Assembly: GCA_946221385.1 (NCBI GenBank)
Contig: CAMIGX010000002.1
Span: forward strand, 1 to 64,000
Source: an uncultured Propionimicrobium sp.
GTDB taxonomy: Bacteria > Actinomycetota > Actinomycetes > Propionibacteriales > Propionibacteriaceae
Reading direction: 5' to 3'
DNA: 64,000 nucleotides
In this document: positions 27,856-36,226 of the stretch, piece by piece
Numbering within the stretch: position 1 is the first letter of the stretch
How the letters are laid out: every line of letters starts with the position of its first letter
Notes under the pieces: model-generated
What the model was told of the DNA's origin: nothing
The model's database searches: none
Seen by the model: only the letters and a program-made list of their open reading frames with translations
Translations under genes and position numbers: made by a program

Positions 27856-29370
27856 ATGGCTAGCCGCATTGACAATGAAGTATTCGCCTCGAAGGTCATG
27901 GACGCCGCCAGCGCGGCTGCCCTGATCGAACCCGGATCCAAGATCGGATTCTCGGGCTTCACCGGCGCGGGTTACCCGAAGGCTCTTCCGGTAGCTTTAG
28001 CCACCCGCATCCGCGAGCTGCGCGCTAAGGGCGAGGACTTCAAGATCGAGGTCTTCACTGGTGCCTCAACCGCACCCGAGCTCGATGGCGAGCTCGCCGA
28101 ATCCGGCGGCGTCTATCGCCGTTCGCCGTACCAGTCGGATCCGACGTTACGTTCGCGGATCAATTCGGGCGAGATCAATTACATCGACGCCCACCTGTCA
28201 CATCTACCTCGCCAAGTCGGTATGGGCATGTGGGGCGAGCTGGACTACGCAGTCGTGGAAGCGACGATGATCGATGCTGAGGGTCACGTCGTCCCAAGCT
28301 CTTCGGTCGGCGCCAGCAATACCTATCTGAACCGCGCCAAGAAGATCATCCTTGAGGTCAATTCCTGGCAAAGCGAAGACCTGTTTGGGCTGCACGACGT
28401 GTTCAATATGGACATCACCCCGCCTAACACTCCCATCATTCCGATCACCCATCCTGGCGATCTGGTCGGCGACAAGTGGTTCACCATCGATCCCGAGAAG
28501 GTCGTCGCGGTTATCGAGACCGACGCCGCGGATCGTAACAGTGAATTCAAACCTCTAGATGACGATTCGCGCAAGATCGCTGGCTACCTGCTCGATCTGC
28601 TCGAGCACGAGGTCAAGATGGGCCGGCAGCCGGAGAACCTATGCCCGATGCAGTCTGGCGTGGGTAATATCGCAAACGCGGTTCTTGAAGGTCTGCTGGA
28701 CGCACCCTTCGAAGGCATGACCAGCTACACCGAGGTCATCCAAGACGGCATGATTCGGCTGATCGACGCCGGCAAGATCTCGGTGGCTTCGGCTACCGCC
28801 TTCTCGCTAAGCCCAGACGCAGCCGACTACATGAATGAAAACGCTCGCGACTACCAAGGCAAGATCATTCTGCGTCCGCAAGACGTCTCCAACCATCCTG
28901 AGGTAATTCGCCGGCTTGGCGTCATCTCTTGCAATGGCATGATCGAGGCCGACATCTACGGCAACGTGAACTCGACCCACATCATGGGCACCCGGATGCA
29001 AAATGGCATCGGCGGCTCGGGTGACTTCACTCGTAACGCGGGCTTGTCGATCTTCGTCAGCCCGTCGACGGCCAAGGGCGGCGCGATCTCTGCGGTCGTG
29101 CCGATGGTCAGCCACCACGACCACACCGAGCATGACGTCAACGTCATCATCACCGAGTACGGAGTCGCCGATCTGCGTGGCCTGGCGCCGCGTCAACGGG
29201 CCAAGGTCGTCATCGACAACTGTGCGCACCCGGATTACCGCGCTGAGTTGCATGACTACTACGAGCGTGCACTGAAGGTCTCCAAGGGCATTCACACTCC
29301 GCACGTGCTGCCCGAGACGCTCAGCTGGCACCAGCGCTTCCTCGAAACTGGCACGATGAAGAAGAGCTGA
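27856..29370 (+). CDS. Acetyl-CoA hydrolase/succinyl-CoA:acetate (propionyl) CoA transferase
   Basis: The 504-residue class I CoA transferase has GSKIGFSGFTGAGYPKALP at the N-terminus, GVGNIANAVLEGL, the catalytic-Glu region SYTEVIQDGMIRLID, GTRMQNGIGGSGDFTRNA and a C-terminal ITEYGVADLRGLAPR. It moves CoA between succinate and acetate or propionate; in propionic fermentation it would use propionyl-CoA to make succinyl-CoA (inference). The start is ATG 27856 behind AAAGGAA; the longer open frame upstream only shadows the DUF1015 gene. Confidence 0.93.
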   Translation: MASRIDNEVFASKVMDAASAAALIEPGSKIGFSGFTGAGYPKALPVALATRIRELRAKGEDFKIEVFTGASTAPELDGELAESGGVYRRSPYQSDPTLRSRINSGEINYIDAHLSHLPRQVGMGMWGELDYAVVEATMIDAEGHVVPSSSVGASNTYLNRAKKIILEVNSWQSEDLFGLHDVFNMDITPPNTPIIPITHPGDLVGDKWFTIDPEKVVAVIETDAADRNSEFKPLDDDSRKIAGYLLDLLEHEVKMGRQPENLCPMQSGVGNIANAVLEGLLDAPFEGMTSYTEVIQDGMIRLIDAGKISVASATAFSLSPDAADYMNENARDYQGKIILRPQDVSNHPEVIRRLGVISCNGMIEADIYGNVNSTHIMGTRMQNGIGGSGDFTRNAGLSIFVSPSTAKGGAISAVVPMVSHHDHTEHDVNVIITEYGVADLRGLAPRQRAKVVIDNCAHPDYRAELHDYYERALKVSKGIHTPHVLPETLSWHQRFLETGTMKKS

Positions 29371-29422
29371 CCTAGAGTCGGCTCAGCACTCCACTCCCCC
29401 ATCCCCCAAAGGAGTCCTAGCC

Positions 29423-30058
29423 ATGAAAACCCCGAAGATCGCCGCTATTGTCACCGCCGCCGCACTCATCTTGACTGGATGTGGCGGCGGCGGTGAGCAG
29501 CCAACCAATCCAGATCCGCAACCCTCCGCCACTTCAGCGCCAGCCGATAAAAAGCAGGACGGCAAAGTCGACGCAAAAGACGTCGCCAAGAAGATGGAGG
29601 CTGCCTGGAAAAATCTGCAGTTCTACAAGATTGAACTGGACTATCGCGACGGCACCAAAGACGAATACGAAGTAGATCGACGAGACGCTAAAGCTCCGAA
29701 GTTCTACTCACGCAGCACGCTGAGCAATGGTGAGGTCACCGAGACCATCGAAATTCCTGGCGATGGCGTCTACATCAAAGAAGGCGGCACCTGGTATAAG
29801 TCCCAGGCATATGCCGGCACCTTCGATTTTTCGGAGACGTTCCAAGATATCGCCCAGGACGGCAACCTGATTTTAGTCGGCACCGAAGACCGCAACGGCA
29901 TTAAATGCCAGCATTACCAAAATCCAGACGAAATCACCCGCTCCGATTTCTGGGTCGACGACAAATTCAACATTGTCGAATATGACTTCGGTAAAGATCG
30001 TGGTGTTTTCAAACTCTGGGATCACAATGTGCCAGTTGAAATCAAGGCACCTATCTGA
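29423..30058 (+). CDS. Secreted lipoprotein, LppX/LprG-like
   Basis: The 211-residue product has a clear lipoprotein signal (MKTPKIAAIVTAAALILTGC), a Pro/Ser/Lys linker of about 35 residues and a beta-rich C-terminal domain with repeated strands (DGVYIKEGGTWYKSQ, DFWVDDKFNIVEYDFG). The layout fits LppX_LprAFG-type lipid carriers or related sensor-like lipoproteins; the family is not certain. It starts behind AAAGGAG. Its stop touches the convergent phosphatase gene. Confidence 0.8.
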   Translation: MKTPKIAAIVTAAALILTGCGGGGEQPTNPDPQPSATSAPADKKQDGKVDAKDVAKKMEAAWKNLQFYKIELDYRDGTKDEYEVDRRDAKAPKFYSRSTLSNGEVTETIEIPGDGVYIKEGGTWYKSQAYAGTFDFSETFQDIAQDGNLILVGTEDRNGIKCQHYQNPDEITRSDFWVDDKFNIVEYDFGKDRGVFKLWDHNVPVEIKAPI

Positions 30059-30709
30059 TTAACCGAGCAGCAATTCGCGCAGCTGGGTAGCGTCGTCGAC
30101 GATCGCCACCTGCGGTTGTTCGGCCAAGGCGTCGCGTTGTCCGGCGCCCCAGCTGACACCGATACCCGCCATGCCGGCAGCCGCTGCGGCCTGCAGATCA
30201 AACACGGAATCGCCGACGTAGACGCTGTCGGCCGCAGCAGCCTCCATGGCCTGCAAGCCATGCAACAGCGGAGCTGGATCGGGCTTGTGCCGATCGGTGT
30301 CATCCATAGTGCTGGCCAGCAGCAGATCGTCCGGCAGCCCGGCCAGCGGCAAGACCAGCAGGCTCGACGAACGTCGCCGCGAGGTCGCGACGCCTACTTT
30401 CACGCCAGCAGCGACGAGGTCCGCTAAGAGTTCCGGAATCCCCAGATAGCCGGTTACATATTCAGCCAGGTGCGCCTCATTGAAGCTGCGGTAGGTGCGC
30501 TCCAGTTCGCCTGCGTGCTGTGGGCTGAGCTCGTTGAAGATGTCAGGCAGCGTGCGTCCGATCCAACTCTTCGCCTCAGCGTCGCTGACCTCCTGACCGA
30601 GTACTTCGCGGATCGCGTGTTGGTAGCTGTAGATGATCACGTCGATGGTGTTTGCGAGGGTTCCGTCCAGATCAAAGAGCACAGACGACCAGCGTGGAGT
30701 TGGATGCAT
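30059..30709 (-). CDS. HAD phosphatase, phosphoglycolate phosphatase-like
   Basis: The 216-residue protein carries HAD motif I FDLDGTLANT, a helical cap (residues 25-90), motif II VGVATSRR (Thr/Ser), the Lys-Pro motif HKPDPAPLL and motif IV YVGDSVFDLQAA. It removes phosphate from a small phosphorylated metabolite; the cap type matches Gph/PgmB-like enzymes but the substrate is open. Confidence 0.88.
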   Translation of the reverse strand: MHPTPRWSSVLFDLDGTLANTIDVIIYSYQHAIREVLGQEVSDAEAKSWIGRTLPDIFNELSPQHAGELERTYRSFNEAHLAEYVTGYLGIPELLADLVAAGVKVGVATSRRRSSSLLVLPLAGLPDDLLLASTMDDTDRHKPDPAPLLHGLQAMEAAAADSVYVGDSVFDLQAAAAAGMAGIGVSWGAGQRDALAEQPQVAIVDDATQLRELLLG

Positions 30710-30744
30710 ATCTCTAAGCTAGCCGGCAAGGTAGGCTCGGCAAT

Positions 30745-31383
30745 GTGAGTTCACCGGCCGCACCAGCTGAGCAGCAGACCCCGGTAGGCGATACGGGAGG
30801 CTTAGGCGTATCCCCCGCCACCGAGATCGTCGCGTTGCCGCCGCAGCCAGTGAATCTGTCCGGGCTGGATATTGACCCCAAGACCGGCGAGCCACGCAGA
30901 ACAGCTTTGATCAAGGCCATCATCGCCACCTTCGCTGCAGCTGGGGCGGCGGTCTTCGTCGGTTATTGGCTGCACTGGTGGTGGGCGATCAACATCGTCA
31001 ATTTTGCCCACAGCGCCAACTTGATCAACTGGGTAAATCCTCGGCCAGGATCTGGCATGTCGATCTTCTTGGTCATCGTGCTGGCCGTCATTGGGGCGGC
31101 TGGCGTCGCCGGGCCTTGGATCGCCTCCTACAACCTGCACGGTGGTGCGCGCTGGTCTCGCTGGGCGGGTGTCGCGGCGATCATCACCAGCGTCCTAGCG
31201 ACGGTGCTCTTGCACTATTGGCTCGCTGTGGCAGTCGTTCTCTGCGTTGTCGCGACGGGACTGCTGTGGACGCGACCCGCCGAGGAATATTTCCGTCAGT
31301 GGGATGAGTATTTGGAGCCACCGGTGGCGCCGATTACGCCGCCTGAACACGTCGAATATGGCCCGACGGCACGCTTTAGCTGA
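30745..31383 (+). CDS. Membrane protein of unknown function, four helices
   Basis: The 212-residue product starts at GTG 30745. After about 50 Pro-rich residues it shows four hydrophobic segments (around 55-80, 105-130, 140-155 and 160-180), then a polar tail ending in EHVEYGPTARFS. I do not recognise a family. It lies eight bases before the MazF-like gene, suggesting joint expression. Confidence 0.7.
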   Translation: MSSPAAPAEQQTPVGDTGGLGVSPATEIVALPPQPVNLSGLDIDPKTGEPRRTALIKAIIATFAAAGAAVFVGYWLHWWWAINIVNFAHSANLINWVNPRPGSGMSIFLVIVLAVIGAAGVAGPWIASYNLHGGARWSRWAGVAAIITSVLATVLLHYWLAVAVVLCVVATGLLWTRPAEEYFRQWDEYLEPPVAPITPPEHVEYGPTARFS

Positions 31384-31391
31384 GGACGCAG

Positions 31392-31916
31392 ATGGCTGGC
31401 TTTAATTGGGAACGGATCATCCGTGACGTATTGCGCGCGATGTGGCGCTCGCTTGGCGTCGACCCGCGTCGCAGCTCAAAATCCAGCCCTGCGCCGCGTC
31501 CGACTACGAACTATCCCGGTGACTTCCGCGGCCTACCAGAGCTGCACTACGGCCCGCGTCGTGACCAGGTGGCTGACCCTGGTGAGGTCATTTGGGCTTG
31601 GGTGCCCTTTGAGGAGGATTTCAGTCGCGGCAAGGACCGGCCCGCTTTGGTCGTCGGCTATGACGGCGGTTGGGTCTTAGCGTTGCCTATGAGCAGTCAA
31701 GATCATGGCTTGGACGCAGCTCAAGAGCAGCGCGCTGGACGCTATTGGGTAGAGATCGGCAGCGGGAAATGGGATTCTCAAGGCCGCAGCTCGTGGGTGC
31801 GCGTCGATCGGATCGTGCGCGTCAATCCAGCTGATGTGCGTCGGCACGCCGGCGATATCGATCGGGCGACCTTTAATCGCGTCGCTTCCGGGCTTCGTCG
31901 ACACTGGCGGGATTAG
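31392..31916 (+). CDS. PemK/MazF-family toxin-like protein
   Basis: The 174-residue product has a basic leader of about 60 residues and a MazF-like SH3 barrel: GEVIWAWVPFEEDFSRGKDR-P with the conserved Arg-Pro, ALVVGY, VLALPMSSQDH and a late SWVRVDRIVRVNPADV. MazF proteins are RNA endonucleases, but long chromosomal actinobacterial members without an antitoxin partner, as here, may do something else. Its 3-prime end overlaps the opposed RelE-like gene by 44 bases. Ribosome site GAGG before ATG 31392. Confidence 0.75.
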   Translation: MAGFNWERIIRDVLRAMWRSLGVDPRRSSKSSPAPRPTTNYPGDFRGLPELHYGPRRDQVADPGEVIWAWVPFEEDFSRGKDRPALVVGYDGGWVLALPMSSQDHGLDAAQEQRAGRYWVEIGSGKWDSQGRSSWVRVDRIVRVNPADVRRHAGDIDRATFNRVASGLRRHWRD

Positions 31917-32160
31917 CCGGCAGCCCGATCAATCCCCAGCGCGGTTGATCCATGCGCCAAAAATGCTCGACGCCGGTGACGCGGATGATGCGCGCGTCCG
32001 GGTCGACCGCGTAGTGCACGGTGAATCCCGGACGCTCGACTTTGTCAACGCAACGACGGTGCTGGTCGGCGACTAGTTCGTCAATGGCTTGCTGGACGGC
32101 TAAGCGATAAGCGGGCGGCACGAGCCCCAGCTCGCGCCCGCCCCGCTCCGTGAACTCCAA
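31873..32160 (-). CDS. RelE/ParE-like small protein
   Basis: From a TTG at 32160 the frame gives 95 residues: LEFTERGGRELGLVPPAYRL, a helix (AVQQAIDELV) and a beta sheet VHYAVDPDARIIRVTGVEHF. This is the order of a RelE/ParE toxin fold. The frame runs further upstream (to 32319) inside the betaine transporter gene, but that part is a shadow. No antitoxin gene is adjacent. Start and status are uncertain. Confidence 0.45.
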   Translation of the reverse strand: MEFTERGGRELGLVPPAYRLAVQQAIDELVADQHRRCVDKVERPGFTVHYAVDPDARIIRVTGVEHFWRMDQPRWGLIGLPANPASVDEARKRRD

Positions 32161-32170
32161 GCCCCATCGC

Positions 32171-33970
32171 TCAGGGCTTGGGCTTTGGCTTAGCGATTCG
32201 TCCAACGGTGTGCTTCTTGAACTGTTCGATCTCGAGCTGTTCTCGGTGGCGTCGACGCTCGATTGCCAGCTGGCGTCCGAAGCGTTCCTGTTCGCGCTGG
32301 TCGAGATAGATCGTGTCATTGCGAACGTCCTTGACGAAGGCGAACATCAAGCCGATCAAGATGAACAAGAACGGGGTCGCCGCGACGATCGTCACCGATT
32401 GCAGCGCGTTGAGCGCCTTGCTACCACCGGCGAGCAGCAACGTCAGGCCAACGAAAGCCGTCGCGACACCCCAAATACCAGCCAGCCACGGCTTAGCGTC
32501 GGACTTACCGTTTTGGGACAGTGAAGCCATGACGGTCGACGCTGAGTCTGCCGAGGTGATGAAGAAAGTCGCCAGCAACAAAAGCGCAGCGAAGCCCATG
32601 ATCTGGCCGCCGGGCAGCTGGTGCAGCAGGTTGAACAGCTGCTCCTCAGTGCCGCCCTCGCCGAAGATCGAGCGACCATCCTGCTCGAACTTGATCGCGG
32701 TGCCGCCGAAGATCGCGAACCAGATTGTCGACAGCAGCGAGGGGACGACCATGACGCCGACGCAGAATTCGCGGATGGTGCGGCCGCGCGAAATGCGCGC
32801 CAAGAAGGTGCCGACGAAGGGCGACCAAGAGATCCACCACGCCCAGTAGAAGATCGTCCAGCCACCCAGCCATTCGCCAGCGGTGCCGTCAGCGGACTCT
32901 GCGGTGCGGGCTGCCATCTCAAAGAACTGATTGAAATATTGGCCGATCGCTGTGGGCAGCATGTTCAGCTGTGCGACGGTCGGGCCCAGCACAAAGACGA
33001 AGATCGCCAGTGCAGCAGCGATGACCATGTTGACGTTCGACAAGATCTGAATGCCGCGTCCCACGCCAGACATCGCCGACAGCAAGAAGGCCAGCGTCAA
33101 CACCGCGACGATGCCGGCAGTCAAGCCCGAACCGGGATTATCCACCAGCCCGGACGCGCGCAGGCCAGCGGTGATCTGCAGCGCACCCAGACCTAGCGAG
33201 CAAGCGGTACCGAAGATGGTCGCGAAGATCGCGAAACCGTCAATGAGCTTGCCGAGCCAACCCTTGGCGAGCTTCTCGCCGATGAGCGGAACGAAAGCGC
33301 TAGACAGCAGCTGACGGCGTCCCAGGCGGAAGGTCGAGTAGGCGATCGCGAGGCCCATGATCGCGTACAGCGCCCACGGGTGCAGTGTCCAGTGGAACAT
33401 GGTCTGGGCCATCGCGGTGCCGACCTCGTTGGCTTCGTGGCCGGGCACACCATTGCGATAGAAGCTGAGCGGTTCGGAGGCACCATAGAACATCAGACCG
33501 ATGCCCATTCCGGCGGCGAACATCATCGCGATCCAGGAGGTCGTCTTAAATTCGGGTTGTTCGTCAGCGCCGCCGAGTTTGATCTCGCCGAATTTGCTGA
33601 ATGCGATGACGATGACGAAGATCACGAAGATCGAGCCAAAGAGCACGAAGGCCCAGCCAATATTGTTCATGACCCAGCTGAATGAGGCGCCGGCGAAGTC
33701 GATGAAGCTCGCGCCACCGAGCAAGCCCCACAGCACGACGGCCGCGACGATCACGACCAGTGGCACGACGATTGACCAGTCGATCTTGGCGTTCTCGTCC
33801 TCGGCAGCAAGGACTACTTGCTCTTCTTTATCAACAGCAGTTTCGGCGCGACTACCGCTCAATTCAGCGGCGATAATAGCCGCCAATTCACCAGTCGCCG
33901 ACGGATCAGGTTCAGTCTGGATAGTTGGATTTTCTTCTGGCGGATCTTGGTTTAGGCCTTGATCAGTCAA
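32171..33970 (-). CDS. BCCT-family betaine/choline/carnitine transporter
   Basis: The 599-residue, sodium-coupled carrier has about twelve membrane helices, the glycine-rich MFAAGMGIGLMFYGASEPLS motif of helix 1-prime and the aromatic stretch IFYWAWWISWSPFVGTFLARISRG that builds the substrate site. A 75-residue acidic N-terminus and a basic C-terminal tail (rich in Arg, Glu, Lys) recall BetP, where such tails sense osmotic stress. The TTG start at 33970 is supported by GAGGAG nine bases upstream. Confidence 0.92.
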   Translation of the reverse strand: MTDQGLNQDPPEENPTIQTEPDPSATGELAAIIAAELSGSRAETAVDKEEQVVLAAEDENAKIDWSIVVPLVVIVAAVVLWGLLGGASFIDFAGASFSWVMNNIGWAFVLFGSIFVIFVIVIAFSKFGEIKLGGADEQPEFKTTSWIAMMFAAGMGIGLMFYGASEPLSFYRNGVPGHEANEVGTAMAQTMFHWTLHPWALYAIMGLAIAYSTFRLGRRQLLSSAFVPLIGEKLAKGWLGKLIDGFAIFATIFGTACSLGLGALQITAGLRASGLVDNPGSGLTAGIVAVLTLAFLLSAMSGVGRGIQILSNVNMVIAAALAIFVFVLGPTVAQLNMLPTAIGQYFNQFFEMAARTAESADGTAGEWLGGWTIFYWAWWISWSPFVGTFLARISRGRTIREFCVGVMVVPSLLSTIWFAIFGGTAIKFEQDGRSIFGEGGTEEQLFNLLHQLPGGQIMGFAALLLLATFFITSADSASTVMASLSQNGKSDAKPWLAGIWGVATAFVGLTLLLAGGSKALNALQSVTIVAATPFLFILIGLMFAFVKDVRNDTIYLDQREQERFGRQLAIERRRHREQLEIEQFKKHTVGRIAKPKPKP

Positions 33971-34090
33971 GAATCGTCACTCCTCGCAGCATGGACGTCA
34001 AACGTTCAGCACCCTAGCCGAGATGACCCGTCCGCGCGATGCGTTAGACTATTTTTTGCTGCTTACAGCCGACGCTGAAAGCACCCCCAC

Positions 34091-34164
34091 GCGGGCGTAG
34101 CTCAATGGTAGAGCGCCAGCTTCCCAAGCTGGACACGCGGGTTCGATTCCCGTCGCCCGCTCCA
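34091..34164 (+). tRNA. tRNA-Gly (anticodon CCC)
   Basis: The acceptor arms gcgggcg and cgcccgc pair over 7 bases. The D arm is TAGCTCAATGGTAGAGC. The anticodon stem ccagc/gctgg closes a 7-base loop ttcccaa with CCC at the anticodon. The T arm carries TTCGATT, and CCA is encoded at 34162-34164. The reading is unambiguous. Confidence 0.97.
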
Positions 34165-34168
34165 CTAT

Positions 34169-34186
34169 GACGTCGAAAATGATAAA
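34169..34186. repeat. Left 18-base inverted repeat of the tRNA-adjacent scar
   Basis: gacgtcgaaaatgataaa lies five bases after the tRNA and matches, in inverted orientation, the sequence at 35535-35552 at 17 of 18 positions. Confidence 0.6.
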
Positions 34187-34307
34187 CACCCTCTTGCGTT
34201 AGCGAGTGCAGCGCAAAGGTGTAAATTTTTGCCACCGTTGAGGAACTCGTGTCATTTGCCTCTTCCAAGCCACAGCTTGATGAGTCGACCGACTAGAAAG
34301 GCATTGC

Positions 34308-34730
34308 ATGAGACATGGCCTAATATTCGTCTCGGCTGTCATTGCATATTTTGTGGGTTCTTGGATATTCCTGGGGCTGATCAGCGTTGCCAGTGATGCT
34401 AATCAGCGCTTTGTCATCATCTTTTTCTTGATGCCAGTCGCGTTCATGGTATTCACTGCGGCCGTCCAGCGTTTTCTTTGTTTCATGACAGACACGCGAA
34501 ACAGCTATTTCTTACACATGGCGCTAGGCGCTTTTACCGGGCTGTCTTGCTTTTTGTTCTCCCTCGATGGGTTGGGGCAAGTGCTTAACGCCGATGGATT
34601 CCTTCAGCTGTTGAGCCAGTTCTTGATACCAGGCGTCGCTGCGATAGCTGCCGGGGTTGGAGCGTCGGTTTCCATGTGGCTACCCGAGCGCTCCAACAGT
34701 CAAGGCATGAAGACAACGCCTAATAGATGA
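34308..34730 (+). CDS. Small membrane protein of unknown function
   Basis: The product has 140 residues and four hydrophobic segments (about 4-27, 37-57, 65-85 and 100-122) with a short polar tail. Base composition is more AT-rich than the neighbours. ATG 34308 follows AAAGG at a normal distance. I recognise no family. It lies inside the scar bounded by the 18-base inverted repeats and overlaps the end of the opposed 51-codon gene by 11 bases. Confidence 0.6.
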   Translation: MRHGLIFVSAVIAYFVGSWIFLGLISVASDANQRFVIIFFLMPVAFMVFTAAVQRFLCFMTDTRNSYFLHMALGAFTGLSCFLFSLDGLGQVLNADGFLQLLSQFLIPGVAAIAAGVGASVSMWLPERSNSQGMKTTPNR

Positions 34731-34875
34731 AATCAGCAAGCGCCTGACAAGCAGCTAGTCGAATATTCTCAGAGACGTATCCAGCGAGCGAGCGGCTGAG
34801 AACTCCACTGTCGAGATCTGCGTATTCAGCTATCTTTCGATATGCCTCGTCACGATTGTGTGCATCCAGGCTCAT
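34720..34875 (-). CDS. Small protein, 51 residues, unknown function
   Basis: The ATG at 34875 overlaps the preceding stop as ATGA, a sign of a real coupled gene. The product is helical and mixed in charge (starts MSLDAHNRDEAYRKIAEYAD, ends QALADFIY). Nothing recognisable. Its position after a truncated gene would suit an immunity or accessory protein, but that is only a guess. Confidence 0.5.
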   Translation of the reverse strand: MSLDAHNRDEAYRKIAEYADLDSGVLSRSLAGYVSENIRLAACQALADFIY

Positions 34876-35240
34876 GCGATTTGTTTGAATCGGTTGGCTA
34901 GTTTACTTGTGTCGTTGTAGTACTCGCGTAGCGTTGCCGACAGTAGATGGGCGTTGGAGTCGTTACCGTTTTCTAGGGTTTCTGCCAGTACGATTGCGTC
35001 TCCGTCGCAGCATAGATCGTCGCGGTTACAGTTGTTGCCTACTGAGTCCCATGACCCGTTTTCGTTTTTCTTGTCGAGGAGGAGTCCTGCAAGGCCAGGA
35101 TGCTGGCGGTAATCGTTTCCTTGCCCGACTAGCGCTGAAGCTACATCATGCGAGCTGCACTCGACTACCGACGAAAGAACCCAGACAACCTCCACGTCCC
35201 AGAGATCGGAATGCTCACCTACAACGACTCGACCGCACAC
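34872..35240 (-). pseudogene. 3-prime fragment of an unknown gene
   Basis: The last about 90 residues look like genuine protein (GQGNDYRQHPGLAGLLLDKK, a DDLCCDGDAIVLAETLEN stretch, NDTSKLANRFKQIA at the end) and are followed by a coupled small gene. The first about 30 codons of the open frame (35150-35240) run opposite to another gene remnant, so the true 5-prime part appears lost. No family recognised. Confidence 0.45.
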
Positions 35241-35522
35241 AAAAATGTCGTTTTCGCTGACGTTCTAGAAGTAATTGAATCCGTCATCCTCTTCTGAATC
35301 TCGAACTACTTCCTCCGATTCTCGAACGAATACAAACTGTTCCACGAAGTAGAAAACTTCCCCAACGACTGGTACCAATACGTCGAATACGGCACAACCA
35401 ACGAGAACCTCAGCGCGAAAATAGCCGAGACTCCAGCCCAGAAACCGTCGCGCTGCGGGCGACCAATTCGGCTCGGGCTTCGCTGTAAACCAGCAAAACC
35501 GCTAGTCCGGGGCAGTTCTTAG
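35139..35522 (+). pseudogene. C-terminal fragment of an unknown gene with in-frame stop
   Basis: One frame reads DYRRKNPDNLHVPEIGMLTY and VVFADVLEVIESVILF, meets TGA at 35295-35297, and continues in frame as ISNYFLRFSNEYKLFHEVEN and FPNDWYQYVEYGTTNENLSA to a stop at 35520. The sequence is protein-like on both sides of the stop, so this is a decayed gene end. It resembles the end of a large helicase or restriction-type protein, but I cannot name it. Confidence 0.5.
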
Positions 35523-35534
35523 TGATCTGAGCTT

Positions 35535-35552
35535 TTTATCATTTTCGATGTC
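35535..35552. repeat. Right 18-base inverted repeat of the tRNA-adjacent scar
   Basis: Reverse complement gacatcgaaaatgataaa differs from the left copy (34169-34186) at one base. It lies between the gene remnant and the end of the class II aldolase gene, bounding the anomalous 1.4 kb. Confidence 0.6.
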
Positions 35553-35563
35553 TTAGTCTCTCG

Positions 35564-36226
35564 TCATGCCGGGCGCGCCGGCTGCTTTCCGTACCCGGCG
35601 ATCGCCACGATCGCTTCGTCCATCTGCTGCTCAGACAGCAGCGCAATGTCAGCGCCGGTCGACATGGCCTTGAGGTGCACCTCGCAGATGTACTCCAGCA
35701 GCGGCAGCAGATTGACGGCCTTCTTCGCCGAATCACCGATAGTGATCGCGCCGTGATTCTTCATCAGCGCGCCCTTGCGATCCTTCAGCGCGTCAGTGAC
35801 ATATTGGGCCAGCTCGTCGCTGCCGAAGTGGGCATAAGGAGCGACGCGGATGATGCCGCCGAACATGCCGGAGTAGTAGTGCGACGCCGGGATCTCGTCG
35901 ACGAGCAGCCCGAGCGCGGTCGACGCGACGGCGTGGTTGTGGGTGATCGCATTCGTGCCGGTGCCGCGGTAGACGCTCAAGTGCAGCGGCAACTCTGAGG
36001 ACGGATTCAGGAAACCGTCGACCTTTTCCCCGTTGACGTTGTAAACGACCACATCTTCGGCAGTCATTTCGTCATAGGGCACACCGGACGGCGAGATCGC
36101 GATCAGATCATCGACGCGAATCGACACATTTCCCGCGGTGCCCACGATCAAATCTTCAGCCTGCATGAACAGGCAGGTGTCGACTACTTCTTGGCGTTCT
36201 TTAGCTAGCAGCATTTGAATTCTCAC
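35564..36226 (-). CDS. Class II aldolase, FucA/AraD family
   Basis: The 220-residue zinc aldolase has GTAGNVSIR (phosphate site), AISPSGVPYDEM, the catalytic Glu 78 in PSSELPLH, zinc ligands His 96 and His 98 in THNHAVAS, and a third His in MKNHGAITIG. It should cleave a ketose-1-phosphate (for example fuculose- or ribulose-1-P) to dihydroxyacetone phosphate and an aldehyde. The GTG at 36226 overlaps the dehydrogenase stop as GTGA. It is the last gene of the seven-gene operon. Confidence 0.9.
   Translation of the reverse strand: MRIQMLLAKERQEVVDTCLFMQAEDLIVGTAGNVSIRVDDLIAISPSGVPYDEMTAEDVVVYNVNGEKVDGFLNPSSELPLHLSVYRGTGTNAITHNHAVASTALGLLVDEIPASHYYSGMFGGIIRVAPYAHFGSDELAQYVTDALKDRKGALMKNHGAITIGDSAKKAVNLLPLLEYICEVHLKAMSTGADIALLSEQQMDEAIVAIAGYGKQPARPA

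Noticed and set aside
34044..34268. Minus-strand reading frame over the tRNA (contains GDGNRTRVSSLGSW)
   Set aside because: It is the translated shadow of the tRNA-Gly gene, a known source of false proteins.
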